Of a stretch of DNA of 64,000 nucleotides, positions 1-7,802 are shown one piece after another. The stretch comes from Tepidicella baoligensis (lineage in GTDB: Bacteria; Pseudomonadota; Gammaproteobacteria; Burkholderiales; Burkholderiaceae_C). Location: positions 1 through 64,000 of the forward strand of contig NZ_JACCDB010000009.1 in the NCBI RefSeq assembly GCF_013432195.1, given 5' to 3'. Position 1 is the first letter of the stretch, and every line of letters begins with the position of its first letter. The notes under the pieces were generated by a model. That model worked only from the letters and a program-made list of their open reading frames with translations. It did no database searches and had not been told where the DNA came from. A program made the position numbers and the translations under genes.

Positions 1-39
1 GCTCTTCAGTACGGTTCGGCGACTGGTTATCGTCTTCAT
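1..39 (-). CDS. Start of a leftward gene with a twin-arginine (Tat) signal peptide; rest lies outside the window
   Basis: Only the first 13 codons are present. They read MKTITSRRTVLKS on the minus strand from an ATG at 39-37, and a good AGGAG ribosome site lies about 7 bases upstream (near 47-51). The segment S-R-R-T-V-L-K is a textbook twin-arginine motif, so the product is probably folded in the cytoplasm, often with a cofactor, and exported by Tat. An FNR-like inverted repeat sits about 55 bases upstream, which points to an enzyme made at low oxygen such as a copper or molybdenum respiratory reductase. That identity is inference; the mature protein is not visible. Confidence 0.6.
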   Translation of the reverse strand, partial: MKTITSRRTVLKS

Positions 40-90
40 GAAAAAACTCCTGAAAGTGAGAACGTGGCCAGGAGACCCTCGCCACGAAAG

Positions 91-106
91 CTTGACATAG
101 GTCAAG
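91..106 (-). promoter_or_regulatory. FNR/DNR-type operator, TTGAC-N4-GTCAA
   Basis: Bases 92-96 (TTGAC) and 101-105 (GTCAA) form a perfect inverted repeat around a 4-base spacer, and the flanking C and G extend the symmetry to 16 bases. It differs by one base per arm from the E. coli FNR consensus TTGAT-N4-ATCAA. The centre at 98.5 is about 59 bases from the start codon at 39. For the classical activating position of -41.5, transcription would begin near position 57. I do not see a convincing -10 box there. Confidence 0.55.
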
Positions 107-233
107 ACTAACCGCAGTCGGCCCTCTGTCGTATCAGTGAAAACACCAAATGCTTATATTCTGTAATTCGAATAGAAACGCGCGATACACATCCGAAAGC
201 AGCAGAAAAATAAGTACTTTTTACATTTCAAAA

Positions 234-833
234 TCATTTGATCCATTTCAGCGCCGCATGGAAAGCGGGGTGCTCACAGTGTTGCAGCCATTCAAATGCC
301 ACCATCTCGCTGGTGACCAGTTCGACACCATTGCCAGCAAGCCGATCAAAGGCAGCATCCCGATCGCGCTCGCGGCGTGAGCTACAGGCATCGGTGACGA
401 CCCAGACATCGAATTCCTGCTCCAGCAGGCCCAAAGCGGTCTGCAACAGACAGACATGGGCTTCGCATCCCGCCAACACAATGGTGTTGCGCGCAGGCGT
501 CGGGCGATCGTTCTTCTGCAGGTGCTTCGGCAGGCTGCGTGCATTGCCGCCGGGTCGGGTCACGGGGCGAAGCGCCTGAGGCAGTTCCGATTCGCAGGCA
601 TTGAAGTGCATTTTCGGAAACGTGGTCTGGCACAAGGCCCGCAATTCCGGCGCATTCGGCCCCAGCTTGGCGGGGTTTTGCTCGGTTCCCCAAACGGGCA
701 CTTTCATCAGCCGAGCCAGGCGGGCCAGGAGCAGCGCACGATCGACCACCTCACGGCCCTGCCAGATGGCAGGCATGAGACGGGATTGGTAATCCACCAG
801 CACCAGTTGGCTGTCGTCGGCACCGATCATCAT
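234..833 (-). CDS. Isochorismatase-family cysteine hydrolase
   Basis: About 199 residues of the isochorismatase-like fold (YcaC/nicotinamidase superfamily). The family triad Asp-Lys-Cys is present: Asp in LVLVDYQ near the N-terminus, Lys in FPKMHF, and Cys in LAGCEAHVC. It also has the usual pattern of an oxidising-free cysteine hydrolase acting on amide or vinyl-ether substrates; the substrate cannot be told from sequence. The ATG at 833 (or the next at 830) is chosen because an AGGAGAG ribosome site sits about 10 bases upstream; the longer frame to 905 has no such site and would begin inside the divergent promoter region. The gene diverges from the NlpC/P60 gene at 920. Confidence 0.8.
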   Translation of the reverse strand: MMIGADDSQLVLVDYQSRLMPAIWQGREVVDRALLLARLARLMKVPVWGTEQNPAKLGPNAPELRALCQTTFPKMHFNACESELPQALRPVTRPGGNARSLPKHLQKNDRPTPARNTIVLAGCEAHVCLLQTALGLLEQEFDVWVVTDACSSRRERDRDAAFDRLAGNGVELVTSEMVAFEWLQHCEHPAFHAALKWIK

Positions 834-877
834 AAAAAATGCTCTCCTCTTGAAAATCAACTCAAAAAAACCACAGC

Positions 878-899
878 AACCCATTGACTTCAATGGGTT
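878..899. promoter_or_regulatory. Perfect 10+10 bp palindrome between divergent genes
   Basis: AACCCATTGA (878-887) and TCAATGGGTT (890-899) are exact reverse complements separated by CT. The element lies midway between the isochorismatase start (833) and the NlpC/P60 start (920). Position and perfect symmetry suggest an operator for both genes. It could also form an RNA hairpin in the leader of the rightward gene. It overlaps the alternative starts TTG 884 and ATG 893 of the NlpC/P60 gene, another reason to prefer the ATG at 920. Confidence 0.5.
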
Positions 900-919
900 T
901 TCCATTTAACTTGCAGGCC

Positions 920-1504
920 ATGGTGAAGCAGCTTCGGTCAGCAACGGCACAGGCTCTGATGTGTGCAGCATGGGGCCTGGGGTTCATTGTGCCCGCAGCG
1001 GCCAGCCCAGCCGATCCCCTGGCCGACTTTTTGCAGCGCAATGGCTGGGTGATGTCAGATCCACCGCCCGCCCTGGAAAGCCCAACGGGCAGACCCGCCC
1101 ATTCACGGTTGGTGGTCCATGCGTTGGGATTCGTGGGGGTGCCCTACCGGTTGGGAGGGGGCAGCTATGGCGAAGGTTTTGATTGCAGCGGCTTCGTGCA
1201 GGCCAGCTTTCAGGAGAGCCTGGGCATCCGCCTACCGCGGCGCGTGGTCGAACAAGCCCATGCCACCACGCCGATCGAGGCATCGGAACTGACGCCTGGC
1301 GATCTGGTGTTCTTCAACACACTGGGCAGCCGCTACAGCCATGTCGGCATTTACGTGGGCGACGGTCGCTTCATACATTCACCCCGTACCGGTGCCAGCA
1401 TACGCATGGAAAGCCTGCATTCCTCTTACTGGTCGTCCCGCTTCACAGGAGCTCGTCGGGTCACTTGGGACGAAGACGCCCAGTGGTCACAGGCCGTACC
1501 CTGA
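920..1504 (+). CDS. Secreted NlpC/P60 (C40) peptidoglycan endopeptidase
   Basis: 194 residues. An N-terminal signal peptide (basic MVKQLR, hydrophobic core, AAAS-P cleavage region) is followed by a C40 peptidase domain. The catalytic Cys lies in FDCSGFV, the His in SHVGIYVG, and a polar third residue is expected in the FIHSP strand. The domain starts with GVPYRLGG, typical of NlpC/P60 enzymes that cut D-Glu-diaminopimelate bonds in peptide stems. The product should act in the periplasm during cell wall turnover. ATG 920 is preferred because it gives a compact signal peptide; in-frame TTG 884 and ATG 893 lie inside a palindrome. Confidence 0.88.
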   Translation: MVKQLRSATAQALMCAAWGLGFIVPAAASPADPLADFLQRNGWVMSDPPPALESPTGRPAHSRLVVHALGFVGVPYRLGGGSYGEGFDCSGFVQASFQESLGIRLPRRVVEQAHATTPIEASELTPGDLVFFNTLGSRYSHVGIYVGDGRFIHSPRTGASIRMESLHSSYWSSRFTGARRVTWDEDAQWSQAVP

Positions 1505-1557
1505 AGGCGCAGCCCGCAAGTCCAAGGGCAGTCACCCGCCCCGTCATCGATCGCACT

Positions 1558-1782
1558 TCAAGCCGAGGCCGCTGCGGCTTTTTTGAGAATGGCGTACAGC
1601 TCGTCCTTGATCTGCAGCTTTTGCTTTTTCAGCGTTTCGATTTCCTCGTGGGTACCCGGGCTGATGCGGGCTTCCATGTTCTTGATCCGCTGATCAAGGT
1701 CGTTGTGCTTGTCGAACAGGCGGGTGAAATGGTGATCGTTGCCTTTGAGCGTGGTGATCAGCTCGCGGTATTCTGGAAACAT
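1558..1782 (-). CDS. YdcH-like DUF465 small protein
   Basis: 74 residues, nearly all helical and charged, starting MFPEYRELI and containing the family core around LFDKHNDLDQRI and LKKQKLQIKDEL. DUF465/YdcH proteins are short alpha-hairpin proteins of unknown function found across proteobacteria. The ATG at 1782 has AGGAG about 8 bases upstream; the longer frame to 1830 lacks a site. The last codons (KKAAAASA) overlap a rightward transcription terminator, so the C-terminal tail sequence is shared with a hairpin serving the convergent NlpC/P60 gene. Confidence 0.85.
   Translation of the reverse strand: MFPEYRELITTLKGNDHHFTRLFDKHNDLDQRIKNMEARISPGTHEEIETLKKQKLQIKDELYAILKKAAAASA
1560..1584 (+). 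terminator. Rho-independent terminator of the NlpC/P60 gene
   Basis: AAGCCG (1560-1565) pairs with CGGCTT (1575-1580), and an uninterrupted run of six T follows on the plus strand (1579-1584). It lies 56 bases after the NlpC/P60 stop. It is embedded in the 3' end of the convergent YdcH-like gene. Confidence 0.6.
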
Positions 1783-1906
1783 CTGAACTCCTGCATCTTC
1801 GTGACGGGAGGCGCTCGATACCCATCGCACTTCCCTGACGCCAGACTGTAACCCAGCCTGTCCGATTTCCCAAAACGCGAGCGGTCTGTTGGCAGCGGTT
1901 GGGATC

Positions 1907-4201
1907 TCAAGCCAGTTTGACGCAATCGGCGTAATACCGTTTCTGCCCGTCGAGGCCTTCTTCGACCACCAGGCCGTGTATGTCCGTCTCGAAACCGGGG
2001 CACTGCTGGTTGAATTCGCGCGAAAACTTCAGATAGTCGACGATCTTTTTGTTGAACACCTCGCCCGGGATCAGCAGCGGAATACCCGGCGGGTAAGGTG
2101 TGATCAGCGCCGTGGTGATGCGGCCTTCGAGATCATCCACCGGCACACGTTCGGTGTTGCGGTGCGCGATCTGCGAGAACGCGTCCGTCGGTTTCATGGC
2201 TGGGGTCAGGTCGCTCAGGTACATCTCGGTCGTGAGGCGTGCGATGTCGTACTTGGCGTACATCTCGTGCACGAACTGGCACAGGTCGCGCAGACCCATT
2301 TTCTCGTAGCGGCGGTGCTTCTGGCAGAACTCCGGCAGGATGCGCCACATCGGCTGGTTGCGGTCGTAGTCGTCCTTGAACTGCTGCAGCGCCGTGAGCA
2401 AGGTATTCCAGCGGCCCTTGGTGATGCCAATGGTGAACATGATGAAGAAGCTGTACAGGCCCGTCTTCTCCACCACCACCCCATGCTCGGCCAGGAACTT
2501 GGTGACAATGCTGGCCGGGATGCCGCTGGCCGCGAAATCACCCTTCATGTTCAGCCCGGGGGTGACGATGGTGGCCTTGATCGGGTCGAGCAGATTGAAG
2601 CCCGGGGCCATGTCACCAAAACCGTGCCACGCTTCCTCGCCGTCGGCGGTCTGCACGCCTTCGCTGTCGGTGCGTTTGAGGACCCAGTCGTTGGCGCGGC
2701 CTATGCCTTCTGCCGCCAAATTTTCCGGTCCCCACACCTGGAACCACCAATCGTTCTCGCCAAAATCCGCCTCGACCTTGCGCATGGCACGGCGGAAGTC
2801 CAGCGACTCGGCAATGCTTTCTTCCACCAGCGCGGTGCCACCGGGCGGCTCCATCATGGCGGCGGCCACGTCGCAGCTCGCGATGATGCTGTACTGCGGA
2901 CTGGTGCTGGTGTGCATCAGGTAGGCTTCGTTGAACAGGTGGCGGTCCAGCGCGGTGGTCTGGGAATCCTGTACCAGCACATGGCTGGCCTGGCTGATGC
3001 CCGCCAGCAGCTTGTGGATGGACTGCGTGGAATAGACCACCGAATGCTTGGGCCGGCCGCGTTTGCGGCCCATGGCGTGGAAAGTGCCGTAGAACGGGTG
3101 GAACGCGGCGTGCGGCAACCAGGCTTCGTCGAAGTGGAGATTGTCCACATAACCGTCGAGCATCTGCTTGATGGTTTCGGTGTTGTAGAGCACACCGTCG
3201 TAGGTGGACTGGGTGAGCGTGAGAATGCGCGGCTTCACCGCCTTGGGGTCCACCCCCTTGAGCAGCGGGTTGGCGGCGATCTTGGCCTGAATGGCTTCGG
3301 GCGAGAACTCGCTTTGCGGGATGGGTCCGATGATGCCGTAGTGATTGCGCGTGGGCTTCAGGAACACGGGGATGGCCCCGGTCATGATGATGCTGTGCAG
3401 GATGGACTTGTGACAGTTGCGGTCCACCACGACCACGTCGCCGGGTGCGACGGTGTGGTGCCACACCATCTTGTTGGACGTGCTGGTGCCGTTGGTGACG
3501 AAGAAGCAGTGGTCGGCGTTGAAGATGCGCGCCGCGTTGCGCTCGCTCTCGCCAATGGCGCCGTTGTGGTCCAGCAGCTGGCCCAGCTCCTCCACCGCGT
3601 TGCACACGTCGGCGCGCAGCATGTTCTCGCCGAAAAACTGATGGAACATCTGGCCCACGGGGGTTTTGAGGAAGGCGACGCCACCGGAATGCCCGGGGCA
3701 GTGCCACGAGTAGGAGCCGTCTTCGGCGTAGTCGAGCAGCGCCTTGAAGAACGGCGGCTGGATGCCCTCCAGGTAGCTCTTGGCCTCCCGGATGATGTGG
3801 CGCGCCACGAACTCCGGCGTGTCCTCGAACATGTGGATGAAACCGTGCAGCTCGCGCAGGATATCGTTGGGCAGGTGACGGCTGGTCTTGGTCTCGCCAT
3901 AGACGTAGATGGGCACCTCGGCGTTCTTGCGCCGCACTTCCTGGATGAACTGGCGCAGGTTCTGCACCGCCGGGTCCTGCTCGGGGTCGCCGGTCACTTC
4001 CTCGTCGTCGATCGACAGGATGAAGGCACTGGCGCGGCTCTGTTGCTGCGCGAACTGGCTGAGATCGCCGTAACTGGTGACGCCGACGACTTCGAAGCCC
4101 TCGCTCTCGATGGCCTGTGCCAAGGCACGGATGCCCAGACCGGAGGTGTTTTCGGAGCGGAAGTCTTCGTCGATGATGACGATGGGGAAGCGGAATTTCA
4201 T
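1907..4201 (-). CDS. Arginine/lysine/ornithine decarboxylase, large PLP enzyme
   Basis: 764 residues, the size of the biodegradative basic amino acid decarboxylases (AdiA/CadA/SpeC class, aspartate aminotransferase fold). An N-terminal wing domain (about 1-130) precedes the PLP domain. SWHCPGHSGG and FFVTNGTSTSNK are family signatures, and the PLP-binding Lys is in QSIHKLLAG. The enzyme removes CO2 from arginine, lysine or ornithine to give a diamine, for polyamine supply or acid resistance. Residues that would fix the substrate were not assigned, so no symbol is given. No antiporter gene adjoins it. The ATG at 4201 begins MKFRFPIVII; the frame extends to 4273 without a better start. Confidence 0.88.
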   Translation of the reverse strand: MKFRFPIVIIDEDFRSENTSGLGIRALAQAIESEGFEVVGVTSYGDLSQFAQQQSRASAFILSIDDEEVTGDPEQDPAVQNLRQFIQEVRRKNAEVPIYVYGETKTSRHLPNDILRELHGFIHMFEDTPEFVARHIIREAKSYLEGIQPPFFKALLDYAEDGSYSWHCPGHSGGVAFLKTPVGQMFHQFFGENMLRADVCNAVEELGQLLDHNGAIGESERNAARIFNADHCFFVTNGTSTSNKMVWHHTVAPGDVVVVDRNCHKSILHSIIMTGAIPVFLKPTRNHYGIIGPIPQSEFSPEAIQAKIAANPLLKGVDPKAVKPRILTLTQSTYDGVLYNTETIKQMLDGYVDNLHFDEAWLPHAAFHPFYGTFHAMGRKRGRPKHSVVYSTQSIHKLLAGISQASHVLVQDSQTTALDRHLFNEAYLMHTSTSPQYSIIASCDVAAAMMEPPGGTALVEESIAESLDFRRAMRKVEADFGENDWWFQVWGPENLAAEGIGRANDWVLKRTDSEGVQTADGEEAWHGFGDMAPGFNLLDPIKATIVTPGLNMKGDFAASGIPASIVTKFLAEHGVVVEKTGLYSFFIMFTIGITKGRWNTLLTALQQFKDDYDRNQPMWRILPEFCQKHRRYEKMGLRDLCQFVHEMYAKYDIARLTTEMYLSDLTPAMKPTDAFSQIAHRNTERVPVDDLEGRITTALITPYPPGIPLLIPGEVFNKKIVDYLKFSREFNQQCPGFETDIHGLVVEEGLDGQKRYYADCVKLA

Positions 4202-4315
4202 GGGTGCCAAGTGTACGTAATGAATGTGTCGGGACCGAGAAACACGACCCGTTTTGTCCCACAATGAGGGCAAGTGTTGCGTTGTTCCCTAACTTCCCAC
4301 TCCCCAAGGAGCCCC

Positions 4316-4750
4316 ATGGCGGAATCGACAGTGTGGTGGTTGCTGGCCGGCGGCGCGGTGGCGCTGGAGCTGCTGACCGGAACCTTTTTCCTTCTCATGC
4401 TGGCGGTTGGCCTCGCGGCGGGGGCCATCGCCGCGCACCTGGGCGCGGGACTTGCGGGCCAGTTTTTGGCGGCAGCCCTCGCCGGAGGTGGTGCCATCGT
4501 GCTGTGGCAGCGTTGGCGACAGACCCGCATCACCGCCACTTCCTCTCGCGCCAACCGCGATGTGAACCTGGACATAGGCCAGACCGTCCACGTGCCCCAA
4601 TGGGAACCCGACGGCACGGCGCGTATCCGTTACCGAGGGGCCGACTGGACGGTGCAGTTACAGACTGGTCACCTGCCCCAGTCGCCCGGCCGTTATCAGA
4701 TCGTGGCCGTGGAAGGCAATCGCCTGCTGGTGCGCCCCAGCGGTCAATGA
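4316..4750 (+). CDS. NfeD-family membrane protein
   Basis: 144 residues. Two or three hydrophobic segments lie in the first 65 residues (WWLLAGGAVALELL and the following Gly/Ala-rich helix). A soluble beta-barrel (OB-like NfeD C-terminal) domain follows, with the typical GQTVHVPQW and GADWTVQL strands. NfeD proteins pair with SPFH/stomatin proteins in membrane microdomains, and the next gene is exactly such a protein. The ATG at 4316 has AAGGAG 6-7 bases upstream. The 31-base gap to the paraslipin gene implies one operon. Confidence 0.85.
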   Translation: MAESTVWWLLAGGAVALELLTGTFFLLMLAVGLAAGAIAAHLGAGLAGQFLAAALAGGGAIVLWQRWRQTRITATSSRANRDVNLDIGQTVHVPQWEPDGTARIRYRGADWTVQLQTGHLPQSPGRYQIVAVEGNRLLVRPSGQ

Positions 4751-4781
4751 CCCGTTTTCCCTTCTCCCTGAAAGGACGCTC

Positions 4782-5699
4782 ATGGAAGTCGCATTCGCCA
4801 TTCTCATCATCGCGGGGATCTTCGTCGTCAAGTCGATCAAGGTCGTGCCACAGCAAAACGCCTGGGTCAAGGAAAGACTGGGCAAATACGCCGGCACCTT
4901 GACCCCCGGCCTCAACTTTCTGGTGCCCTTCATCGACAAGGTGGCCTACAAGCACAGCCTCAAAGAGATTCCGCTCGACGTGCCCGAGCAAATCTGCATC
5001 ACCAAGGACAACACCCAGCTCAAGGTGGACGGCATCCTGTACTTTCAGGTCACCGATCCGATGCGCGCCAGCTACGGCTCGTCCAACTACGTACTGGCGA
5101 TCACGCAATTGGCGCAAACGACTTTGCGCAGCGTGATCGGCCGCCTGGAACTGGACAAGACCTTCGAGGAACGCGACATGATCAACGCTCAGGTGGTCAA
5201 CGCCATCGACGAGGCGGCATTGAACTGGGGCGTGAAGGTGCTGCGTTATGAAATCAAAGACCTGACTCCGCCCGCCGAGATTCTGCGCGCCATGCAGGCC
5301 CAGATCACGGCCGAGCGTGAAAAACGCGCCTTGATTGCGGCGTCCGAAGGCCGCAAGCAGGAGCAAATCAACATCGCCAATGGTGAGCGCGAAGCCGCCA
5401 TTGCCCGCTCTGAAGGTGACCGGCAGGCCGCCATCAACAAGGCCCAGGGCGAAGCGGCAGCGATTCTGTCGGTGGCCGAAGCGTCGGCCCAGGCCATCGA
5501 GCGCATTGCCCAGGCCATTCGCACCGATGGCGGCGAGGCCGCTGTACAGCTCAAGGTGGCCGAGAAGGCCGTGGAAGCCTACGCCAAGGTCGCAGCAGAC
5601 TCCAACACCACCCTGATCGTCCCAGGCAACATGACCGAGGTCAGCACCCTGATCGGCTCCGCCATGAAAATGATCAAGACGGCGCAAGGCGCCCACTGA
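4782..5699 (+). CDS. Paraslipin/stomatin-like SPFH (band 7) protein
   Basis: 305 residues. One N-terminal membrane helix (residues about 2-20) leads into a band-7 domain with NAWVKERLGKY and ITKDNTQLKVDG. A long Ala/Glu-rich coiled coil (about residues 170-260) contains the QAAINKAQGEAAAIL pattern typical of QmcA/paraslipins. Such proteins oligomerise on the membrane and influence proteases and membrane order. The gene is directly downstream of its usual partner nfeD and has an AAAGGA ribosome site before the ATG. The conserved C-terminal PGNMTEVSTLIGSA segment is intact. Confidence 0.9.
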   Translation: MEVAFAILIIAGIFVVKSIKVVPQQNAWVKERLGKYAGTLTPGLNFLVPFIDKVAYKHSLKEIPLDVPEQICITKDNTQLKVDGILYFQVTDPMRASYGSSNYVLAITQLAQTTLRSVIGRLELDKTFEERDMINAQVVNAIDEAALNWGVKVLRYEIKDLTPPAEILRAMQAQITAEREKRALIAASEGRKQEQINIANGEREAAIARSEGDRQAAINKAQGEAAAILSVAEASAQAIERIAQAIRTDGGEAAVQLKVAEKAVEAYAKVAADSNTTLIVPGNMTEVSTLIGSAMKMIKTAQGAH

Positions 5700-5735
5700 C
5701 CTGTAGCCACGGCACGAAAATGCGGCTTTCCCGTG

Positions 5736-5741
5736 TACAAT
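5736..5741 (+). promoter_or_regulatory. -10 box of tRNA-Ser(GGA)
   Basis: TACAAT lies 14 bases upstream of the mature tRNA 5' end. No good -35 hexamer is visible at the expected spacing. Confidence 0.4.
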
Positions 5742-5755
5742 GCCAAGTTCCGTCA

Positions 5756-5846
5756 GGAGAGATGGATGAGTGGTTTAAGTCGCACGCCTGGAAAGCGTGT
5801 GTGGGTTAATAGCCCACCGCGGGTTCGAATCCCGCTCTCTCCGCCA
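5756..5846 (+). tRNA. tRNA-Ser(GGA)
   Basis: 91 bases including an encoded CCA. The acceptor GGAGAGA pairs with TCTCTCC. The anticodon stem CACGC/GCGTG encloses the loop with GGA at 5790-5792. The long variable arm of class II tRNAs and the T-arm GGGTTCGAATCCC are clear. It reads UCC and UCU serine codons. Confidence 0.97.
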
Positions 5847-5851
5847 AAGAC

Positions 5852-5889
5852 AAAAAACCCTTGTAAGTCAAGCACTTACAGGGGTTTTT
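5852..5889. terminator. Bidirectional terminator after tRNA-Ser(GGA)
   Basis: ACCCTTGTAAGT pairs with ACTTACAGGGGT (one G-U pair) around a short loop. An A-tract precedes it and a T-tract follows, so it can stop transcription from both the tRNA and the convergent rpiA. Confidence 0.75.
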
Positions 5890-5899
5890 GCTTTGGGGG

Positions 5900-5931
5900 C
5901 AGCAAAACCGGTCGCACACCCTGTGTGCGAC
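5900..5931 (-). terminator. Terminator hairpin downstream of rpiA
   Basis: GTCGCACAC (5911-5919) and GTGTGCGAC (5923-5931) form a perfect 9-bp stem with a three-base loop, 8 bases after the rpiA stop. On the minus strand it is followed by CGGTTTTGC, a weak T-tract. With the adjacent bidirectional hairpin it makes a tandem stop for rpiA. Confidence 0.5.
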
Positions 5932-5939
5932 TCAGTCGG

Positions 5940-6620
5940 CTAGAACTCGATCACTTTCACGCCCTGTGCCGTCCCGAGCAGGCACACATGCGCCTTCTGA
6001 TGCGCAAAAACGCCCACCGTCACCACCCCTGGCCAGTCGTTGACGGTGCTCTCGAAAGCCAGCGGATCGCTGATGCGAAGGCCGGTCACGTCCAGGATGT
6101 GCTGACCATTGTCGGTGACGAGCGGCACGCCGTCTTTCAAGCGCAGCCTGGCCGCCCCGCCCAGGCCGGCGAAACGACGGATGATTTGTTGCGTCGCCAT
6201 GGGAATCACCTCTACCGGCAAGGGAAAGCTGCCCAGCACCGACACCCACTTGCTTTCGTCGGCAATGCATACAAAGCGTTCCGACAGCGCGGCCACGATC
6301 TTCTCTCGCGTGAGCGCCGCACCACCCCCTTTGATCATGTAGCCCTTGGGGTCGATCTCGTCGGCACCATCCACATATACCGAGAGGCGTTCGACCTCGT
6401 TGGCGTCGAACACGGGGATACCCAAGGCGCGCAAGCGCTCGGTGGAAGCCTCCGAACTCGACACGGCGCCACGAATGCGGTCTTTCATGCCGGCCAGGGC
6501 GTCGATAAACTTGTTGACGGTCGAACCCGTGCCGACGCCGACGATCTCGCCAGGCACCACATGCGCCAGGGCGGCGCGGCCCACCAGGGTTTTGAGTTCG
6601 TCTTGGGTCAGTTGGCTCAT
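5940..6620 (-). CDS. rpiA: Ribose-5-phosphate isomerase A
   Basis: 226 residues. It interconverts ribose 5-phosphate and ribulose 5-phosphate in the pentose phosphate pathway. Family motifs are present in order: [27 protein letters not shown] with its acidic active-site residues, [11 protein letters not shown], and DNGQHILD. The length is close to the usual 220-230. The ATG at 6620 begins [10 protein letters not shown]; the upstream extension of the frame has no homology pattern. The gene diverges from pyrD across about 100 bases. Confidence 0.96.
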   Translation of the reverse strand: MSQLTQDELKTLVGRAALAHVVPGEIVGVGTGSTVNKFIDALAGMKDRIRGAVSSSEASTERLRALGIPVFDANEVERLSVYVDGADEIDPKGYMIKGGGAALTREKIVAALSERFVCIADESKWVSVLGSFPLPVEVIPMATQQIIRRFAGLGGAARLRLKDGVPLVTDNGQHILDVTGLRISDPLAFESTVNDWPGVVTVGVFAHQKAHVCLLGTAQGVKVIEF

Positions 6621-6722
6621 GGCGAGAAAATCCACAAAAAATGCAGCGATTTCCTGGACCAATCTGCAACAATCCGTGCCAACCCAGGCATTCCGCTGAT
6701 GGAATCAGACCGCGATTATCCA

Positions 6723-7778
6723 ATGTCCCTGCTGCCCTACCCGCTTGCCCGCTCCTTTCTGTTCCGCATGGATCCGGAAGAAGCTCACGTATGGACGCTC
6801 AACACGCTAGAACGCCTCCAGCACACACCGCTGATGGCGTTGGCGTCGCAGCCGCGCGTGAGCGATCCGGTCACGCTGGCTGGCCTCACGTTCCCCAACC
6901 GGGTTGGCCTGGCTGCCGGCCTCGACAAAAACGCCCGCTGCATCGATGCCTGGGACGCATTGGGCTTCGGTTTTGTGGAGGTGGGCACCGTGACGCCGCT
7001 CGGCCAGCCAGGCAATCCCAAGCCCCGGATGTTCCGGATTCCGCAACGACAGGCACTCATCAACCGCCTGGGTTTCAACAACGAGGGACTGGAGGCTTTC
7101 GTGGCCAACGTGAAGCGCTCCCGTCTGCGCCAGACCCCCCGGGCGGGCGGGATGTTGCTCGGCCTGAACATTGGCAAGAACGCGGCCACCCCCATCGAGC
7201 GCGCCACCGACGACTACCTGACCGCGCTGCGGGGCGTCTACCCACATGCCGATTATGTGGCCGTCAACATTTCCAGCCCGAACACGCAGAACCTGCGCAG
7301 CCTGCAAGGCGATGAGGCCCTGGACCGGTTGTTGGGGGCTCTGACACAGGAGCGCCAGCAACTCGCCGAGACATGGGGCACCCACAAACCGCTGTTCGTG
7401 AAAATCGCCCCGGATCTGGACGAAACCCAGGTGACCGTGATTGCCGAAGCCTTGAAAAAACACGGCATGGATGGCGTGATCGCGACCAACACCACGCTGT
7501 CGCGCGAGGCGGTGCAAGGCCTGCCCCATGCGGACGAAGCCGGCGGCTTGTCGGGCGCCCCACTGTTACAGGCCAGCAATGCCATCATCCGACAGTTGCG
7601 CGAACGCCTGGGCAAACACTTTCCCATCATCGGTGTGGGCGGCATCCTCAGCGGCGAGGACGCGATCGGCAAGATCCATGCGGGCGCCGATGTGGTGCAA
7701 ATTTACACCGGCCTGATCTACAAGGGCCCGGCCCTCATCACCGAAGTGGCCCGCGCACTGCTCAAGACCCGCGTCTGA
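6723..7778 (+). CDS. pyrD: Dihydroorotate dehydrogenase, class 2 (quinone)
   Basis: 351 residues, the usual size of membrane-associated class 2 enzymes that oxidise dihydroorotate to orotate with FMN and pass electrons to quinone. An N-terminal helical membrane-binding segment ([14 protein letters not shown]) is followed by [14 protein letters not shown], the catalytic Ser region in [23 protein letters not shown] and the FMN phosphate-binding GVGGI. ATG 6723 is chosen by family length. An ATG at 6699 is also in frame, and the open frame runs back through the tRNA-Ser gene, which is not coding. Confidence 0.95.
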   Translation: MSLLPYPLARSFLFRMDPEEAHVWTLNTLERLQHTPLMALASQPRVSDPVTLAGLTFPNRVGLAAGLDKNARCIDAWDALGFGFVEVGTVTPLGQPGNPKPRMFRIPQRQALINRLGFNNEGLEAFVANVKRSRLRQTPRAGGMLLGLNIGKNAATPIERATDDYLTALRGVYPHADYVAVNISSPNTQNLRSLQGDEALDRLLGALTQERQQLAETWGTHKPLFVKIAPDLDETQVTVIAEALKKHGMDGVIATNTTLSREAVQGLPHADEAGGLSGAPLLQASNAIIRQLRERLGKHFPIIGVGGILSGEDAIGKIHAGADVVQIYTGLIYKGPALITEVARALLKTRV

Positions 7779-7802
7779 CCTGCACAGGCTGCCGGGGGTG
7801 GT

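Noticed and set aside
150-380. Small rightward open frame before the isochorismatase gene's end
   Set aside because: No ribosome site or known motif, and most of it lies antisense to a real gene.
1889-4267. A 792-codon open frame on the plus strand opposite the decarboxylase
   Set aside because: It mirrors a strongly conserved PLP enzyme on the other strand, is full of Val/Ala/His shadow composition and shows no known domain. High-GC codon bias produces such frames.
5733-6722. N-terminal extension of pyrD through the tRNA-Ser gene
   Set aside because: The frame happens to be open, but it crosses a tRNA, terminators and rpiA. Class 2 PyrD length fits a start at 6723.
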